In this document: one piece after another, positions 43,063 to 56,300 of the stretch
How positions within the stretch are numbered: position 1 is the first letter of the stretch
How the letters are laid out: every line of letters begins with the position of its first letter
Source of the DNA: an uncultured Schlesneria sp.
GTDB taxonomy: Bacteria; Planctomycetota; Planctomycetia; Planctomycetales; Planctomycetaceae
Direction: 5' to 3'
DNA: 64,000 bases
Assembly: GCA_903840265.1 (NCBI GenBank)
Contig: CAIMFH010000190.1
Span: forward strand, 1 to 64,000
Notes under the pieces: generated by a model
What the model was told of the DNA's origin: nothing
Database searches by the model: none
What the model saw: only the letters and a program-made list of their open reading frames with translations
Program-made: the position numbers and the translations under genes

Positions 43063-44055
43063 CTAGGCCTGTACGGCCTTCAAAATCCCCTCAACAACGG
43101 TATCGGTTTGGATGCCTTCGGCCTGACCCTCGAAGTTCAGGATGATGCGATGTCGCAGCACTCCTAACGCGACCGCCTTGAGGTCGTCTCGGGCGACATG
43201 ATAGCGTCCGTCGAGGATCGCCAGAATTTTTGCGGCGAGGATCATCGCTTGAGCACCGCGAGGGCTGCTGCCATATCTCACATATTTCCGCGTGATCTCG
43301 GGAGCCGTCGCATGATCGGGGTGAGTCGCCAGAACGAGTGAGATGCCATAGCGACGGACGTCGTCCGCAATGGGAATCTGTCGGGCCAGTTGCGACATTG
43401 CCAAGGCACGCTCACCTGCCAAGACGGGTTGAGCTCGTGGCGTCTTGGCTTCGGTGGTTCGGTCAAGGATCAGTTCCAACTGTTCGAGCGTCGGGAATTT
43501 GACGATCAGCTTATTGAAGAACCGGTCTAGCTGGGCTTCTGGCAGCGGATAGGTACCTTCCATTTCCAGCGGGTTCTGCGTCGCCAGCACGAAGAATGGT
43601 TCAGGCAGCTTGAACGTCTGGCCGGCGATGGTGACCGTGTGTTCCTGCATGGCTTCCAACAAAGCCGACTGCGTTTTTGGTGTCGCGCGATTGATTTCGT
43701 CGGCCAGCAGAATGTTGGTGAAGATCGGGCCCTGCTGGAATTCGAATTTCTTCTGCTTGTCGGGCGTCTCCAACACGACGTTCGTGCCCAGCAAATCGGC
43801 GGGCATCAGGTCGGGGGTGAATTGCACGCGATTGAACTTCAGGTGCAGGGCATCGGCCAATGTCCGGACCAGCATCGTCTTGCCCAGGCCCGGAACGCCT
43901 TCCAACAACACATGCCCGCCGCCGATCAAGCAGGTCAGCGTCGCCTGTACGATGTCGTCGTTGCCGACGATCACCTTGCCAATTTCGTCGCGAAGAGTTT
44001 TGAAATCGGCCCGGAACTGATCGCACAGTTGCTGCGTCTCGGCTGTCGTCGACAT
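43063..44055 (-). CDS. MoxR-family AAA+ ATPase
   Basis: 330 residues. Walker A GVPGLGKT at 53-60, Walker B with LLADEINRATPKTQSALLEAM, and a sensor region (FFVLATQNPLEMEGTYPLPE) typical of MoxR. It is the promoter-proximal gene of the minus-strand run MoxR, DUF58, (S23), BatA-like, VWA/GATase-like. MoxR ATPases act as chaperone-like remodelers, often for metal insertion or VWA partner activation. The start ATG is well placed, with the giant gene divergent 326 nt away. Confidence 0.93.
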   Translation of the reverse strand: MSTTAETQQLCDQFRADFKTLRDEIGKVIVGNDDIVQATLTCLIGGGHVLLEGVPGLGKTMLVRTLADALHLKFNRVQFTPDLMPADLLGTNVVLETPDKQKKFEFQQGPIFTNILLADEINRATPKTQSALLEAMQEHTVTIAGQTFKLPEPFFVLATQNPLEMEGTYPLPEAQLDRFFNKLIVKFPTLEQLELILDRTTEAKTPRAQPVLAGERALAMSQLARQIPIADDVRRYGISLVLATHPDHATAPEITRKYVRYGSSPRGAQAMILAAKILAILDGRYHVARDDLKAVALGVLRHRIILNFEGQAEGIQTDTVVEGILKAVQA

Positions 44056-44381
44056 GCGTTGAAACTCCGGTGACTTAGTGAGCCGCTCTGGATGATGCCC
44101 GAGCGGTGAATCGACACTGATGGGACTGAAGATGTTTGTTCAACGAGGTTCGCGAGATTCTGTCGCTGCACGCTTCCCAACGCAAGCGGATCAAGACAGA
44201 ATGCCTGACGCATGTCGCCGCACGATCGCGGCCAATCCGAGGGGGATAACGCCCGGTTCATTCCCGATGACGCGGAGCGTCGTCCACAATTCAATCCTTT
44301 CGATCGTAGATATCACTACCGACTTCAGGCCGAACCCAGACGGGTTGCTGGCCTTTTCTAAAAGCATCCGGAGTTCCTCCC
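44056..44381. other. Divergent intergenic region, MoxR operon and giant gene
   Basis: 326 bases between divergent starts; it should hold both promoters. I see no certain promoter pair, operator or gene. Confidence 0.4.
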
Positions 44382-47300
44382 ATGGTGTTCCTTCCCACTC
44401 GACCGCGAACGTGGATGGTTCTGGCTTGGACGTTCAGTCTGGCGTATTCGTTCCCGGTGATCGGTCAAGAAGCCGACCCCGAGGAAGTACAGGCGGTGAC
44501 GACGAACTCGAAGTTCGTGACGGTCCTGGAAAAGAATCCTCGCCGCGGCACGGCCCTCGACAAGGTCTATGGCTTCCATGTCGAACGCGGGACGCTGGAC
44601 GGTTTTATTAAGACTTATCGCGAAAAAGCAGCGGCAGCCCAGGGAGCCGCCGCCTCGTCGTCATGGATGATCGTTGGCTTGATGGAATCGCTGCGCGGTC
44701 AAGATGCCGCATCGGTCGAAGCGTTCAGCAAGGCCGAGGAACTGGACGACAAGAACTATCTTTCGCCGTACTACCTGGGACAAGCATTGGTTCTAGTCGG
44801 GCAACCCGACAAAGCCGCCGAGGCACTCGAACGAGCCATTCAGCGTAAACCGGCACCGGCCGATCAACTGGAAGTGTTCCAAGCGCTTGGCCGGGTTTAC
44901 CAGCGAGCCCAAAAAAATGACAAAGCGCTCGAAGTCTGGAATCGGTTGGAAAAGCAATTCCCCAATGACGCACGTGTGCAGGAGCAGATCGCCACGACGT
45001 TGTTGGAAGAGAACGAATTCACCGCTGCGTTGCCACGGTTTGAGAATCTGGCCAAGACATCCAAAGATAAATATCGTCAGTCACAGTTCCAGATGGAAGC
45101 GTCTGAGATCAAAGTTCGCTTGGGCAAGTCGGACGAAGCGATCAAGGAATTCGAGAAGCTCCTTGGACAATTGAATCCCGACAACTGGCTGTTCCGCGAA
45201 GTTCGGCGGCGAATCGAAAACGTCTACCTGCGGACCGACGACCAGGCGGGGTTGATCGGTTACTACGAAGCGTGGACAAAAAAGAATCCTGAAGATTTGG
45301 AAGCGATCTCGCGATTGGCTCGACTGCTGGCGGGTCTGGGTCGCGGTGCGGAAGCCCAGTCCTGGCTCGAAAAGGGATTGAAGTCGGCTCCTTCACGAAA
45401 GGAACTGCGAAACGCCTTGATCGCGCAATTGGTGTACGAACAGAAGTTTCCCGAAGCGATCGTGCAGTATGAGCAACTCGATAAGTACGAACCAAATAAT
45501 CCTGACACGCTGCGGGACTGGGGCCGCCTGATTCTGAAAGATACGAAACGCGACGAGGCAACTCGAAAGAAAGATGCCGGGACCGTCTGGCGTCGACTGA
45601 CAACCGCCAAGCCCAAAGATCCGCTGATCGCTTCGCAAGTCGCCGAACTATTTCGTCATGCCGAAATGATCGACGACGCATTGGCCCTTTATCGCAAGTC
45701 GATTGAGTTGTCCCCGGAATCGGCCCAGTACAAGGAATATTTGGGCGAGTATTTTCACTCGCTGCAGCGCAAAGACGAAGCGATGGCAACTTGGCGGCAG
45801 ATGGCCGAGGGGAAGGCCAAGACGGCCGCGAATCTGGCGCGTCTCGCGGAAGTTCTCGCGGGATTTGGCTACCTCGGTGAAGCGGTCGACGCGAACGCCG
45901 AAGCCTGCAAGCTGGACCCCAAGGAGATCAACCTGCAGATCAAGCAAGCGGATCTGCTGTCTCAAGCGGAAAAGCATGACGAATCGCTCAAGCAATTAGC
46001 GGTCGTCCAGAAGCTGGCGGCCAATGATGAAGAGCGCGAAGCATGGCTGCAGCGCGAGTTGAAGGAACTTCAAACGCTGGAACAACTGAAGGATCACATC
46101 GCGGCGGCCCGGATGGAGCTCGAGGCCCTCCCTGCCCCGGCATCTGACAAGGAAAAAGCGGCACGGTCAGAGAAGTGGTTCTGGCTGGCTCGGGCCCATG
46201 AAGCCGAACGTCAGTTGAAAGAGGCCGCGGAAGCGGTTTCGAAAGCGGCTGATTTGGCGCCGCAATCAGTTCCAATCCTGATGTCAACGGCTCGGATTCT
46301 TGAAGCACAACAGAATCTGCTGGCGGCCGTTGAGACTAACACCAAGCTCGCCGCGATCGATCGTCGCTACCGGACGGAGTACTTGAAGAAGGTGGCTCAA
46401 CTGGAAGTCCAGTTGGGTCGACGCGAGAAAGCGATCCAGGCGGGTCGTGATGTTCTGGCCGCTGCGCCCGGCAATCCCGAACTGTATGAATTCTTCTCGC
46501 AGCTTTGTTTCCAGCTGGGAGAAAACGAGGAAGGGCTGCAGGCCTTGCGGCGGTCTGTTCGCGTGAACCCAACCGAGCCCAAGGGCTTGCTGCTGCTGGC
46601 ATCGGCGCTGGGTGAACAGTTTCGCACAGGCGAATCGATCGAACTGTATTGGCGAGCCTTCGACAAAGCCAACAACTTGGAAGACCGCCTGTCGGTCGTG
46701 CCGCGGCTGACGGAGTTGTACCTGCAAACAAATCAATTCGACCGATTGCTGGAACGATTGGAGAATCGCCGTCGCGAGCCGAACCAACAGCGGGAAATGA
46801 CCATTTGTATCGCGCAGGCTTACCAATCAGCGGGTGACGACGGAAACGCGCGACAGGAGTTGGAAAAGCTGCTGACCGAAGACACGCGAGACACGCAGTT
46901 GTTGCAGCAACTGGTGAAGCTCTGCGAACAGGACGGCGATCTGGAAGCGGCGATCCGCTTCCAGCATCAGATGACCAAGATCGCTCCCGGCAAGGAAGGG
47001 ACGATGCGTCTGGCCCAGTTGCTGATGAAATCGGGTGATTCCGAAGAGGCGACGGCCTTGCTGACGCGAGCAACCGCCGACGAGAAGGATCCCGAACAAC
47101 TGATTAAGTCGGTCGACTCGCTGTTGACTCAGAAGAACTACGATCAGGTGCTGGGCATTCTCGAGCGGCTGGTTCGCGACCAACCCAAGAACTGGGAACT
47201 GCTGTATCGCCAGGGGGTCGCCCTCGCGTCGACGAAACCCGAAGAAGCAACACGTCGATTTGAAACCATTCTGGCGATGAACATCAATGATGATGAACAG

Positions 47301-50300
47301 ACGCTGATGGCAAAAAACCAAGCGAAAAAGAATACAGGGCGGCAGCGGAGTCCCGCGATCCAATTTCGCCAGATGAACCCGTTCATGCAACGCCTGCAGT
47401 ACACGCATACAATCCGCCAAGCCGTTGGGCTGGACCAGAACAACTACTACGGCGGCGGCTATCCACAACAGCAACAGTTCTGGGCTCCACACGATTTCGG
47501 CACGGCACGGCTGGCCAGTTTGGCCTGGTTGCAACTGTTCGCGAAAAATGCTGGCAAAGAAGAGGATTTCTTGAAGCAACGCCGGACGGCCGCGGAGAAA
47601 TCGACGGATCGTCGTCCCACCATCGATGCGTACCACCTGGCAGCATTGAGGAACGACAGCAAAGAGCAGTATGAGATTCTGAAGAAGCTGTCGCAGCAAC
47701 CGGGGGCCGACATCGGGATCAAGTCGACGTATCTGACTTTGCTTGGTTCGCGTGGCGGTCCTCAGGCGACCGCCGTCGTGAACGAGGAAACTGGTGAACG
47801 CGAAATAAAACTCGACCCACTGGACAAGGAAGAACTCGAACATGTCCTGGCGATCTACAAAGAGCTTGACGATGCCACATCAATGATGAACTACGGCCAG
47901 ACTTTCCTGGAGGTGGTCGCCGCCGAGCTCAAACGAGCCGGTCACACCGAAGATGCCGACCAGCTGTTTCAACAGACGTTGCAGGCAGCGAAGTCCCCCA
48001 TGCAGATTGCGTCGGTCATGGCGGGAACGATTCAACGCGGCGACTATGTGACGACGATGAAGCTGCTGGATCGGCTGGCCGAGATGAAATCGGACACTTC
48101 TGCGAACGCGACTGCTGGCGGCTACAACAATTATTCTCAGTACGTTTCCACGCCGCAGTATCAAGCGCAGATCCTGGCGCAATTGATGGCCAAACGCGCC
48201 CAGAAGAAGGAGCTCGGCGATGTCCTGGGACTGTGGGATCGATATCTGGCAATCGCGGTCACCAGACACGACGCCGACAAGAAGCTCACAGCCGCCACAC
48301 GAAAACGAAATGCCAACAATAATCCGTACGGCTCTCCAGGCTACTTTTATATCTGGCGAGGCAACAACCAGCAGCACGAGCAAGTCGACTTCCCCACTCC
48401 GAATGCCATCTATGATCATTCGTCCCTGCAGATGTTGCGACAAACATTCGCGGTCTACAAAGACGTCGATTCCACAAAAACTCTGATCGATCATTTCCAA
48501 CAGAAATTAAAAGACGATAAGACCCCGGCGCAGCAACAGATTTTCTGGAAGCTGGGACTCGGCTATCTTTTCTGGTGGAACGAGGACAGGGATGATTCTC
48601 TGACCGTGTTGACGGAAGCCACCAATTCGCTGGCCGGCGATGAAGAGATGGCGTTCGAGCTGGCTCGGCTGCATGAGAAGCGAGGAGATCCCCAGGAGGC
48701 ATTGGCAATCATCGAGGCGCTTCCGGCCGCTGATCAGCAGACGATGCAAAAGCGTGAGATTGCGGCCCTGCGACTGTCGGTCAATAGCGGAAACATCGAT
48801 CGCGCGCGGACCGCTGCCGAGCGGCTGTTCGGACTGCGCCTCGATTCCAATCTGCAGATCCAACTCTCCAGACAAATGCATCAACTCGGCATGCACGAAC
48901 AGGCGGAAGCAGTGCTGTCGCGCGCGGGACGCCAGGCAGGCAACAAGACCGATGTCTTGATGAACTTGATGCAGCAGTATCAATCGCAAGGTAAGAACGA
49001 CGTTGCGACTCAGATCGCTCATCAATTGCTGCGACGATCTGCTGGCAGCGCGGCGCAGTATGCATTGAATAGTGGACGGCGATCGGGACGCGACGACAGC
49101 GGAGCACGCCAGCAAGCGCTGCAGGTCTTGAAGCGCTCAGGCAAGCTGCCAGAAATGACCAAGAAGGTCGAAGATCAACTGGCGCACTCACCGAAGTCTC
49201 AAAAGCTGATCGAGACGCTGATTGAATACTACACGGCCGCAGACAATTCCAAGAAGGTGGCCGAATTGTCGGCGAAATACGCAGAAACGAAGGGAGACGA
49301 TCCGCAATTCCGCTATCAGTTGGCGATGCAACTGGTTCGAGACGGCAAGCACAAGGAGGCACTGGAACACTTTAAGGTCTCTCTCAAGAAGGATCCTCGG
49401 CTGCTGCGCAATGGATACTGGGAGATTCAGAATGCGTTTGAGAGCGCCGATAAACTGGATGACCTGGCGACCCTCTACGAAGAGATCGACCTGAAGTCGT
49501 TCCGACAAAGCCCCTACGAGCTGACCAACCTGATCAGCAATATGTCGCAGCGCGACAAGACAAAGGATCGATCGATCTCGCTGTTCAAGAAAGCCTGGGC
49601 GGATCTGCCGGACCAACGGGCGCAATTACTATCCAATCTGAACAGTGATGTGTTCTGGAATATGCCGGAGATCTACGACTACGCACGACAGGGCATTATT
49701 CCGACAGAGACATCACTCGCTCAAACAGGAGCTTGGACAGGGTTCGGCAATATCCAAAGTTGGAACAACGAAGGGAAGATGACCACGCTGCTAAGCCGTA
49801 TCCTGGCCATGGCGGCGCAGTCGACAAAACTGGACGCCTTAGCAACCGAGGTCGCAGAGGCTCGCGGCAAGCTCAAGAACTGGCAAGCGGGTGAACCGCT
49901 GCTCGCCATGATCGATTTGCGTCGAGGTCGAGTCGACGAAGGCAAAGCGGTTTTTGAAAAGTTGTTGCCGACCATGAAGGGGGTCCAGCAGGTCGGCTAC
50001 TACACGCATTGGGAGATCGCCCAGGAACTGATGGCCCATGAATCCTGTATCGACCTGGCTATTCTCTATCTTGAAGCCGCGACCAAAGAATCAGAGTTGA
50101 TGAACGGCAACGAGTTCACTTACACGCCTGGAAAAGCACTCGTGAACTTGTACCGCCAACGAGGACGAAAAGACGATGCGCGACGCGTCATCCTGAAGGC
50201 GATCAATGACAAGACATCTCGGAACTATGGAAACAGAGAATACGAAGTCTATCAAAAGCTTCGAAATACGATTGCGCTCGGTAAAGAAGTACGCACGCTG

Positions 50301-53300
50301 GGCTACCCTGTCGATGCGATCCGCCTGTATCAGGAAGCACTGTCAAGAGGCGAAGACCTGGTCACCGCGCAGCGCTATGGCGGCGACAACATCAAGAACG
50401 AACTGCAAAATGGCTTCAAGGCGGCGCTGGAAGAATTGCGACCGGAAACGCTACCAGAATTGCTGACGGGATCATTGGGTGCCGAGGGTAAAGCGGCAGC
50501 TCCGGTCGATCTCGTGCTGTTAGTGGAATCTCGCGATCTCGACAAAGCCAGCATGACGAGCGCCCTCGGTCGGCTACTGGCCGATCTTGCCAAGAAGCCG
50601 GGCATGCTGCCTAAGACACGGGACGCGATCGCCGATGTCGTTTCGAAGCGTCCCGAAGATCTGTCGGTGCTCATCCTGGATGTCCAACTGGCGATTTCCA
50701 CTGGTGATACGAACACTACCGACAAAGTTCTCAAGCAATTGACAGAGGTTCTCGCCCGCACACCTCTTGAGCCACAACCAGCCAAGGGGGGATTCACCGC
50801 GGATCAGAAAGCAGCGGCATTGCGGGAAACGGCACTGTGGCTGCTGGCTCGTGATTGCCTCAAGCTGGAAAAGTTGCGAGACAGCGGTGAAATTCTGGCG
50901 GCACGGGCCTTGGAGGCTTCGCGCCGGAACTCCGATAACGGATACACGATGGCAATCCTGCGGGAATGGGGTCAGATCGCGCTGGACGCAGGCGACAAAG
51001 AGACCGCGGAAAAGCGCTGGTCCGAGATGCTCGATCTGGTCATTCCAAGAACACCAACCAAAGGCAAGGATAAAGAGGAAAAGAAGACGAGCTGGCGTGA
51101 GCGGCCCGTTCCTCAGGGCGGAAAGGAGCCGCTGCATCTGACCCGGTGGGAGCAGATGCTGGCTCCGGTGATTGCTGCGCAATTGGCCACTCCAACACTT
51201 TCGATCCGGTCAGCCAACGCAACGCCCTCAACGGGCGGGACAAAAGGCAACGTTGTCACGTTGGTCCAATTCGAACAGGCCGCTCAGATCGCGACACTCG
51301 CTGCGGAGCACGGCTTGGCCGACCTCTCCGTCAAAGCAATCTCGCAAGCGTTACACGCGGGACCACCTATTGAGGTGATGCAGGCCGATCAATCGAACTC
51401 TTCTGGCTTTCCAACGATCGCGCAGCCGCAAGCCAGTGAACAATCGCCTGTGCTGCAGAAAGTGGAACAGCGTCTGACGGCCGTCGTGGCGCTTTGGCGG
51501 AAGAAAGCGGTCGACGATGTCGTCATCTATGAAGTGTTGAAGCACGCCGTGTTGCCGGAAACACGTCCGTTGGAGTTGTTTCTATATCCACGTCCGTTGG
51601 CCACCAATCCCAACCAGACGCCGCAGAGCGTCGGGTTGCTGTTGGTGCAGGCAGCCGTTCGGGCGAAAAAGGTCGACGATCTGAATGAAGCGATCGCAAC
51701 AAGATTAAAGCAACCACTGGGAGAATTGGCGGGACGAGTCCTGGCGACGCAACTGGCACTGGCAACCAACGATACGGCGGCTGTTCATCAGCAACTGGAA
51801 TTACTTAGTACACGCCTGAAGCAAGATTCATTGCAGTATTCCAGCGAACTGGCCTGTCACGTCGCTGTTCCTGCGTTGACCATGCCCGACCTTCCGGTGG
51901 TGGCCATCCCGCTGTTGGAACGTGCCATCGATCACTTCACGCAGAATATGCAACAGGGGCGAGCATCCTCTCAAGAGGAACCGATGCGGACATACCACTT
52001 CGCACTCGCGCGATTGCATTTCCGAGCCGGGAACAACGCCGCAGGCAAGAAGCATCTCGAAGACTACCTCGCGTTCCTGGTTCCGATGTATCGCAACTAC
52101 AGCGGGGACTATGGACAGCAACGCCGCCGCCAGGAACTGATGAAGATCGCGGCAGAATATGCTCGTGCCGGACTGCAGGCCGATTCCCTCGATTGCCTCG
52201 GTCAATATGCCGACCTGCCCGTGTCGCGGAACTACGGTCAGGACAGCCCCGGGCGAGCCGGGGCCTTGATCTTGAGTGGACTCGCCCAGATCCCCGCTGC
52301 CGAGCAGTACGAACTTCTCAAACAGTGGACGCTGCCGACCGCTGATCGGAAATCGTTACGCGTGATCACCTGTCTGCTCCCCACAGATCACGCTCCTGCC
52401 GAATTCGATACATTACGCGGCACAGCCCCTCGGGGAACTCGGCAAACACAATTATTCAGCACTGCCGACCTGCTGACACTAGCCGCAAACGAAGTCGGTA
52501 AGCTGGATGAACTTCGACAACTCGTCCTGCCACATGTCGAACAGAATCTGGAGAATGCGCGGTTCGTATTGTTGCTGATTGAGATCGGCAAAGGGGACGA
52601 ATCTGCGTCGGTTGCCTTCAACGCCTACCTCGATGAGCGTCGCAAGTCGCTTCCCGGTCAGGGGGACTACCAGAAGCGTCCTCAAGTCATGGATGCCATC
52701 CTGGCCCAGGCAGCGATGCGCGATCCGAGTTTGGCCGAGGCTGGCCGCCAACTGGAGTTGAACTTTTTCCTGCATGGATCGCGCGTGCAGGAACATCTGC
52801 TCATGGGACTGGCGCGCCACGATTACAACGCCAGCCTGATTGGGGAAGAGTTGGCCAGTCGATTGGATCACCAACCGACAAATACAGGACTGAAGCACTG
52901 GACCGCATCATCCACCGTCCCCGCACGCACTGAGGCAGCCGGAGCTGTGCCGATGTGGTGGATCGCGCAGGAAGGTTTGCTGACCCATATCTGCGGCCCC
53001 GATCAAAGCCACCTGTATTTCAAATACCCGCTGGCTGGGACATTTGAACTATCGTGTGAAGGCTGGTTTGGGGGCTGGGCCGAGGCAAATAGTGGCTTCG
53101 GCGGCTTGGTCTTTCAAGGACTCAACGGTGGATCGGATACCTCTATTTTCGCGATCGGTAATCGCGGAGACGCGGTACGCAAACCAGATCCACCGGAGAA
53201 GAGCGACCACTACAATCGGATCAAGCTGTCGGTGATGCCCGACAAGATTCAGTACACCGTGAATGGGCATCTGATTCACACGGAACCGTACTCGACGACC

Positions 53301-56300
53301 ACGTCGCCATGGTTCTTCCTGCAGTGCGATCGAGTCTGGCAAACGTGCTTCCGCAACATTCAGATCACAGGCCATCCTGAAGTCCCCGCAGAGGTGCGGC
53401 TGTCTCAAGGAGAATCCTTGTTGGGATGGAGTTCCGACTTCTACGGTGAATCACAACCACCGCGGACCCCGCCGACCAATGCTGCCAGCGACGAACGGGA
53501 GTACGACTGGTGGTCTACAGCAGGAGTCATTCATGGCCGTTTGATGCCGTCCAATGGCTATGGCAAAGCTCCTGTACAGCAAAGTCGATTGTACTACGGA
53601 CGGCCTCTGGTCGACGGTGATCAGCTGCAATACGAGTTCTGGTATGAACCCGGCGCCGGCGGCACTCACGTTCATCCAGCCTTCGATCGACTGGCAATGC
53701 TGCTGGATCCTGATGGTCTGAAATTGCATTGGATGACCGATGGATCAAATCCAGAAGATGCCTATGGCGGACTAGCCGCCGATCACACACTGGTGGAGGC
53801 GTCGATCCGACGTGATCCTGTGAAGCTGAAAGACAATGCGTGGAATCAAACTGTGATTTCCATGAAAGGTAATATCGTCACCATTCAGGTGAATGGTTCG
53901 GTCGTGTGCGAACGTCCACTGGAGGACGAAAACAGCCGACAGTTCGGTTTTTATCACGACAAGCATGCTACAGCTGTCAAGGTGCGAAATGTCACGCTGA
54001 CGGGCGATTGGCCGAAGGCCCTGACCGATGCGACGCTCGCAAATCTGCTGGCACCGTCGCTTGATCGAAACGATGCTGATCGTCGGACGCTAAGCCATGC
54101 GATAGAGGAGAAGTTCCGAGCCACCGATCTGGAGGGAATCCTGCTTCAAACGCGATCAATGCCACTCGCGGATCGTTATGAGTCGCTCAAGGATTGGGTG
54201 CTGCCAAATGTCGATCATGATGCGTTCCGGCTTTATGCGGACAACGCACCGGCCGATCCGCTGCCGGTCTCGCCAATCGTCTTGGCACCTGCCAAGCGAT
54301 CCACGAGCAAAACAGTCCAAAATAGCGGCGGCCAAACGACGCGAGTTCGTAGTGGTGGTGACCTGATTGGGCCGGCGTTGGATCTTGTCGCAGTGGCAAA
54401 GGAGTTGGGCAAACTCGACGAGCTGAGGAAACTTGTTCAAAAAGTTCCTCCCTCGTCGGAACAGATCGCGCGGTCGCGACTGGCGATGCTGGTTCTGCTG
54501 GCAATCGCCGTAGATGACCTGGAGCAGGCCGCAGCGGCGTTGAAAGAATTGACACCCGCTCGCGATAAGGGATTGTCTGATAGCTTGTCCATGACCGAAC
54601 GGTGGCCGGAACTTGTGGCCGCGTGGGAAGCCTCATACGTTCCCGAACTGTGTACTGCGGCGAATCTGTTGCTGGATCTGGTACTCGATTCCACCAATCG
54701 CAAAGGAGTTGGAACGTCCTGGGATATCAAAGTCCGTTCCGCCAAGCAGTATGCACGCGCGATGCAGGACAAAAACGAAGTTCTGCCAACGGCATCAGGA
54801 CGTTCGCCCAAAGGTCAATGGGCTCAGCATACGTTGACCAGAGCCTCCAACCGCGCGGCAGGGATGGTACCCCGATGGCAGTTCAAAGGAAGCGAATCGC
54901 TGCACCTTGGGGGTGAAGGTAACGATTTGATTTACTTCCAGTCGCCGTTGCGAGGTTCCTTTACGGTCGAGGGCGAGTTGTCGACATATGGCTGGCGCGA
55001 AGCCCGCATCATGTATGCCGCGCAGTGGGCTGGAATCCAGTACACGAACGAAGCCGCGGACTTGGGGAATCTGTACAGCCATTGGGTCGGTCCCAAGTTC
55101 GCCAAGAAGCTCGATCCGGTCGGCGAATGGTGTTATGCAAAATTAGTCGTCACGCCCGAAAAGGCCAGCTATTTCGTCAATGAACAATTGATCCACGAGA
55201 ACTTACTGGGCGACAACTGTGACCCTTGGTTCGCCATCTACAGTTTTCAGCAATTCGCGGCCTCGACGCGGTTCTTGCGGATTACGGGAGAGCCCGACAT
55301 TCCTGCGGAATTGCTGCTATCCAAGCGTGAAGATCTGCAGGGTTGGTGGGCCGACATGTATGGCGATGTGATGTCCGGCGATACTCCTGTGTGGAAAAAA
55401 GACGGCGAAGAGATCGTCGGAAACAAGATCGTCAATCAGGAAGGCCGCAGTCGCGAAAGCCTGCTGCAGTATCATCGCCCGATGCTGGAAGATGGAGAGA
55501 TTTCCTACGACTTCTTCTACGTTCCCAAGCAAACCCACATCCATCCGACTCTTGGTCGCATGGTCATGATGCTGGCCGAAGACGGCGTGACAATCCACTG
55601 GCTGACTGACGCACAATTCGAACGCGGCGGACTGGCCCCCGACAATTTGTTCATCGAACAGGAGCGCCGTCGAGGAACTGCAATGCCTTTGAAAGCGGGC
55701 GATTGGAACAAGATCAACCTGAAGCTGAAGGGCGACGTCGTGACCCTGACTTTAAACGGAGACACGATTTACGAACGACCGGTCGACTCAAACAACTTGC
55801 GCAACTTTGGCTTCTTCCGTTATGCGTGCGACACCGATGCCCGGATCAAGAACGTTGTCTATCGAGGCAACTGGCCCAAAACGCTCCCTTCGCTGAAAGA
55901 CCAGGAGTTGGCGGGCGACGATCCCCAGTTGGTCAATTTCAAAGACGGCGAATTGCCGGCAACATTCTCGTGGAATTTCCAAGGGAAGCGACCGGCCCAT
56001 TTGGATTTGATGGGTATCGTCCCGACATCAAAGTTCTCGCCCGTCGAAGGTGGCCTTAAAATCGAACGCGGTCGTGGCACAGACGTGGCCGCGAGTTCGG
56101 CAGGCATTCAATGGAACAACGTTTCTGTCGGCGGCGATTTTGAAGTGACTGTCGACTATCGCAATTTCCAATCCTCGACGAAGGCCCCCGGGCATACGGT
56201 TCCGCGAATCGAGTTGCTGTTGGGATTGGGAGGCCGATTCGGTCACGAATCGCAGGCCCTTTCCGTTGCTCATCGACGAAATTCCGAGAGCAAGATGGAG

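Noticed and set aside
47400-47500. Insertion in the giant protein at the Tyr/Gln-rich tract
   Set aside because: The frame is kept and the codon use looks like the surroundings; it reads as a linker, not an inserted element.
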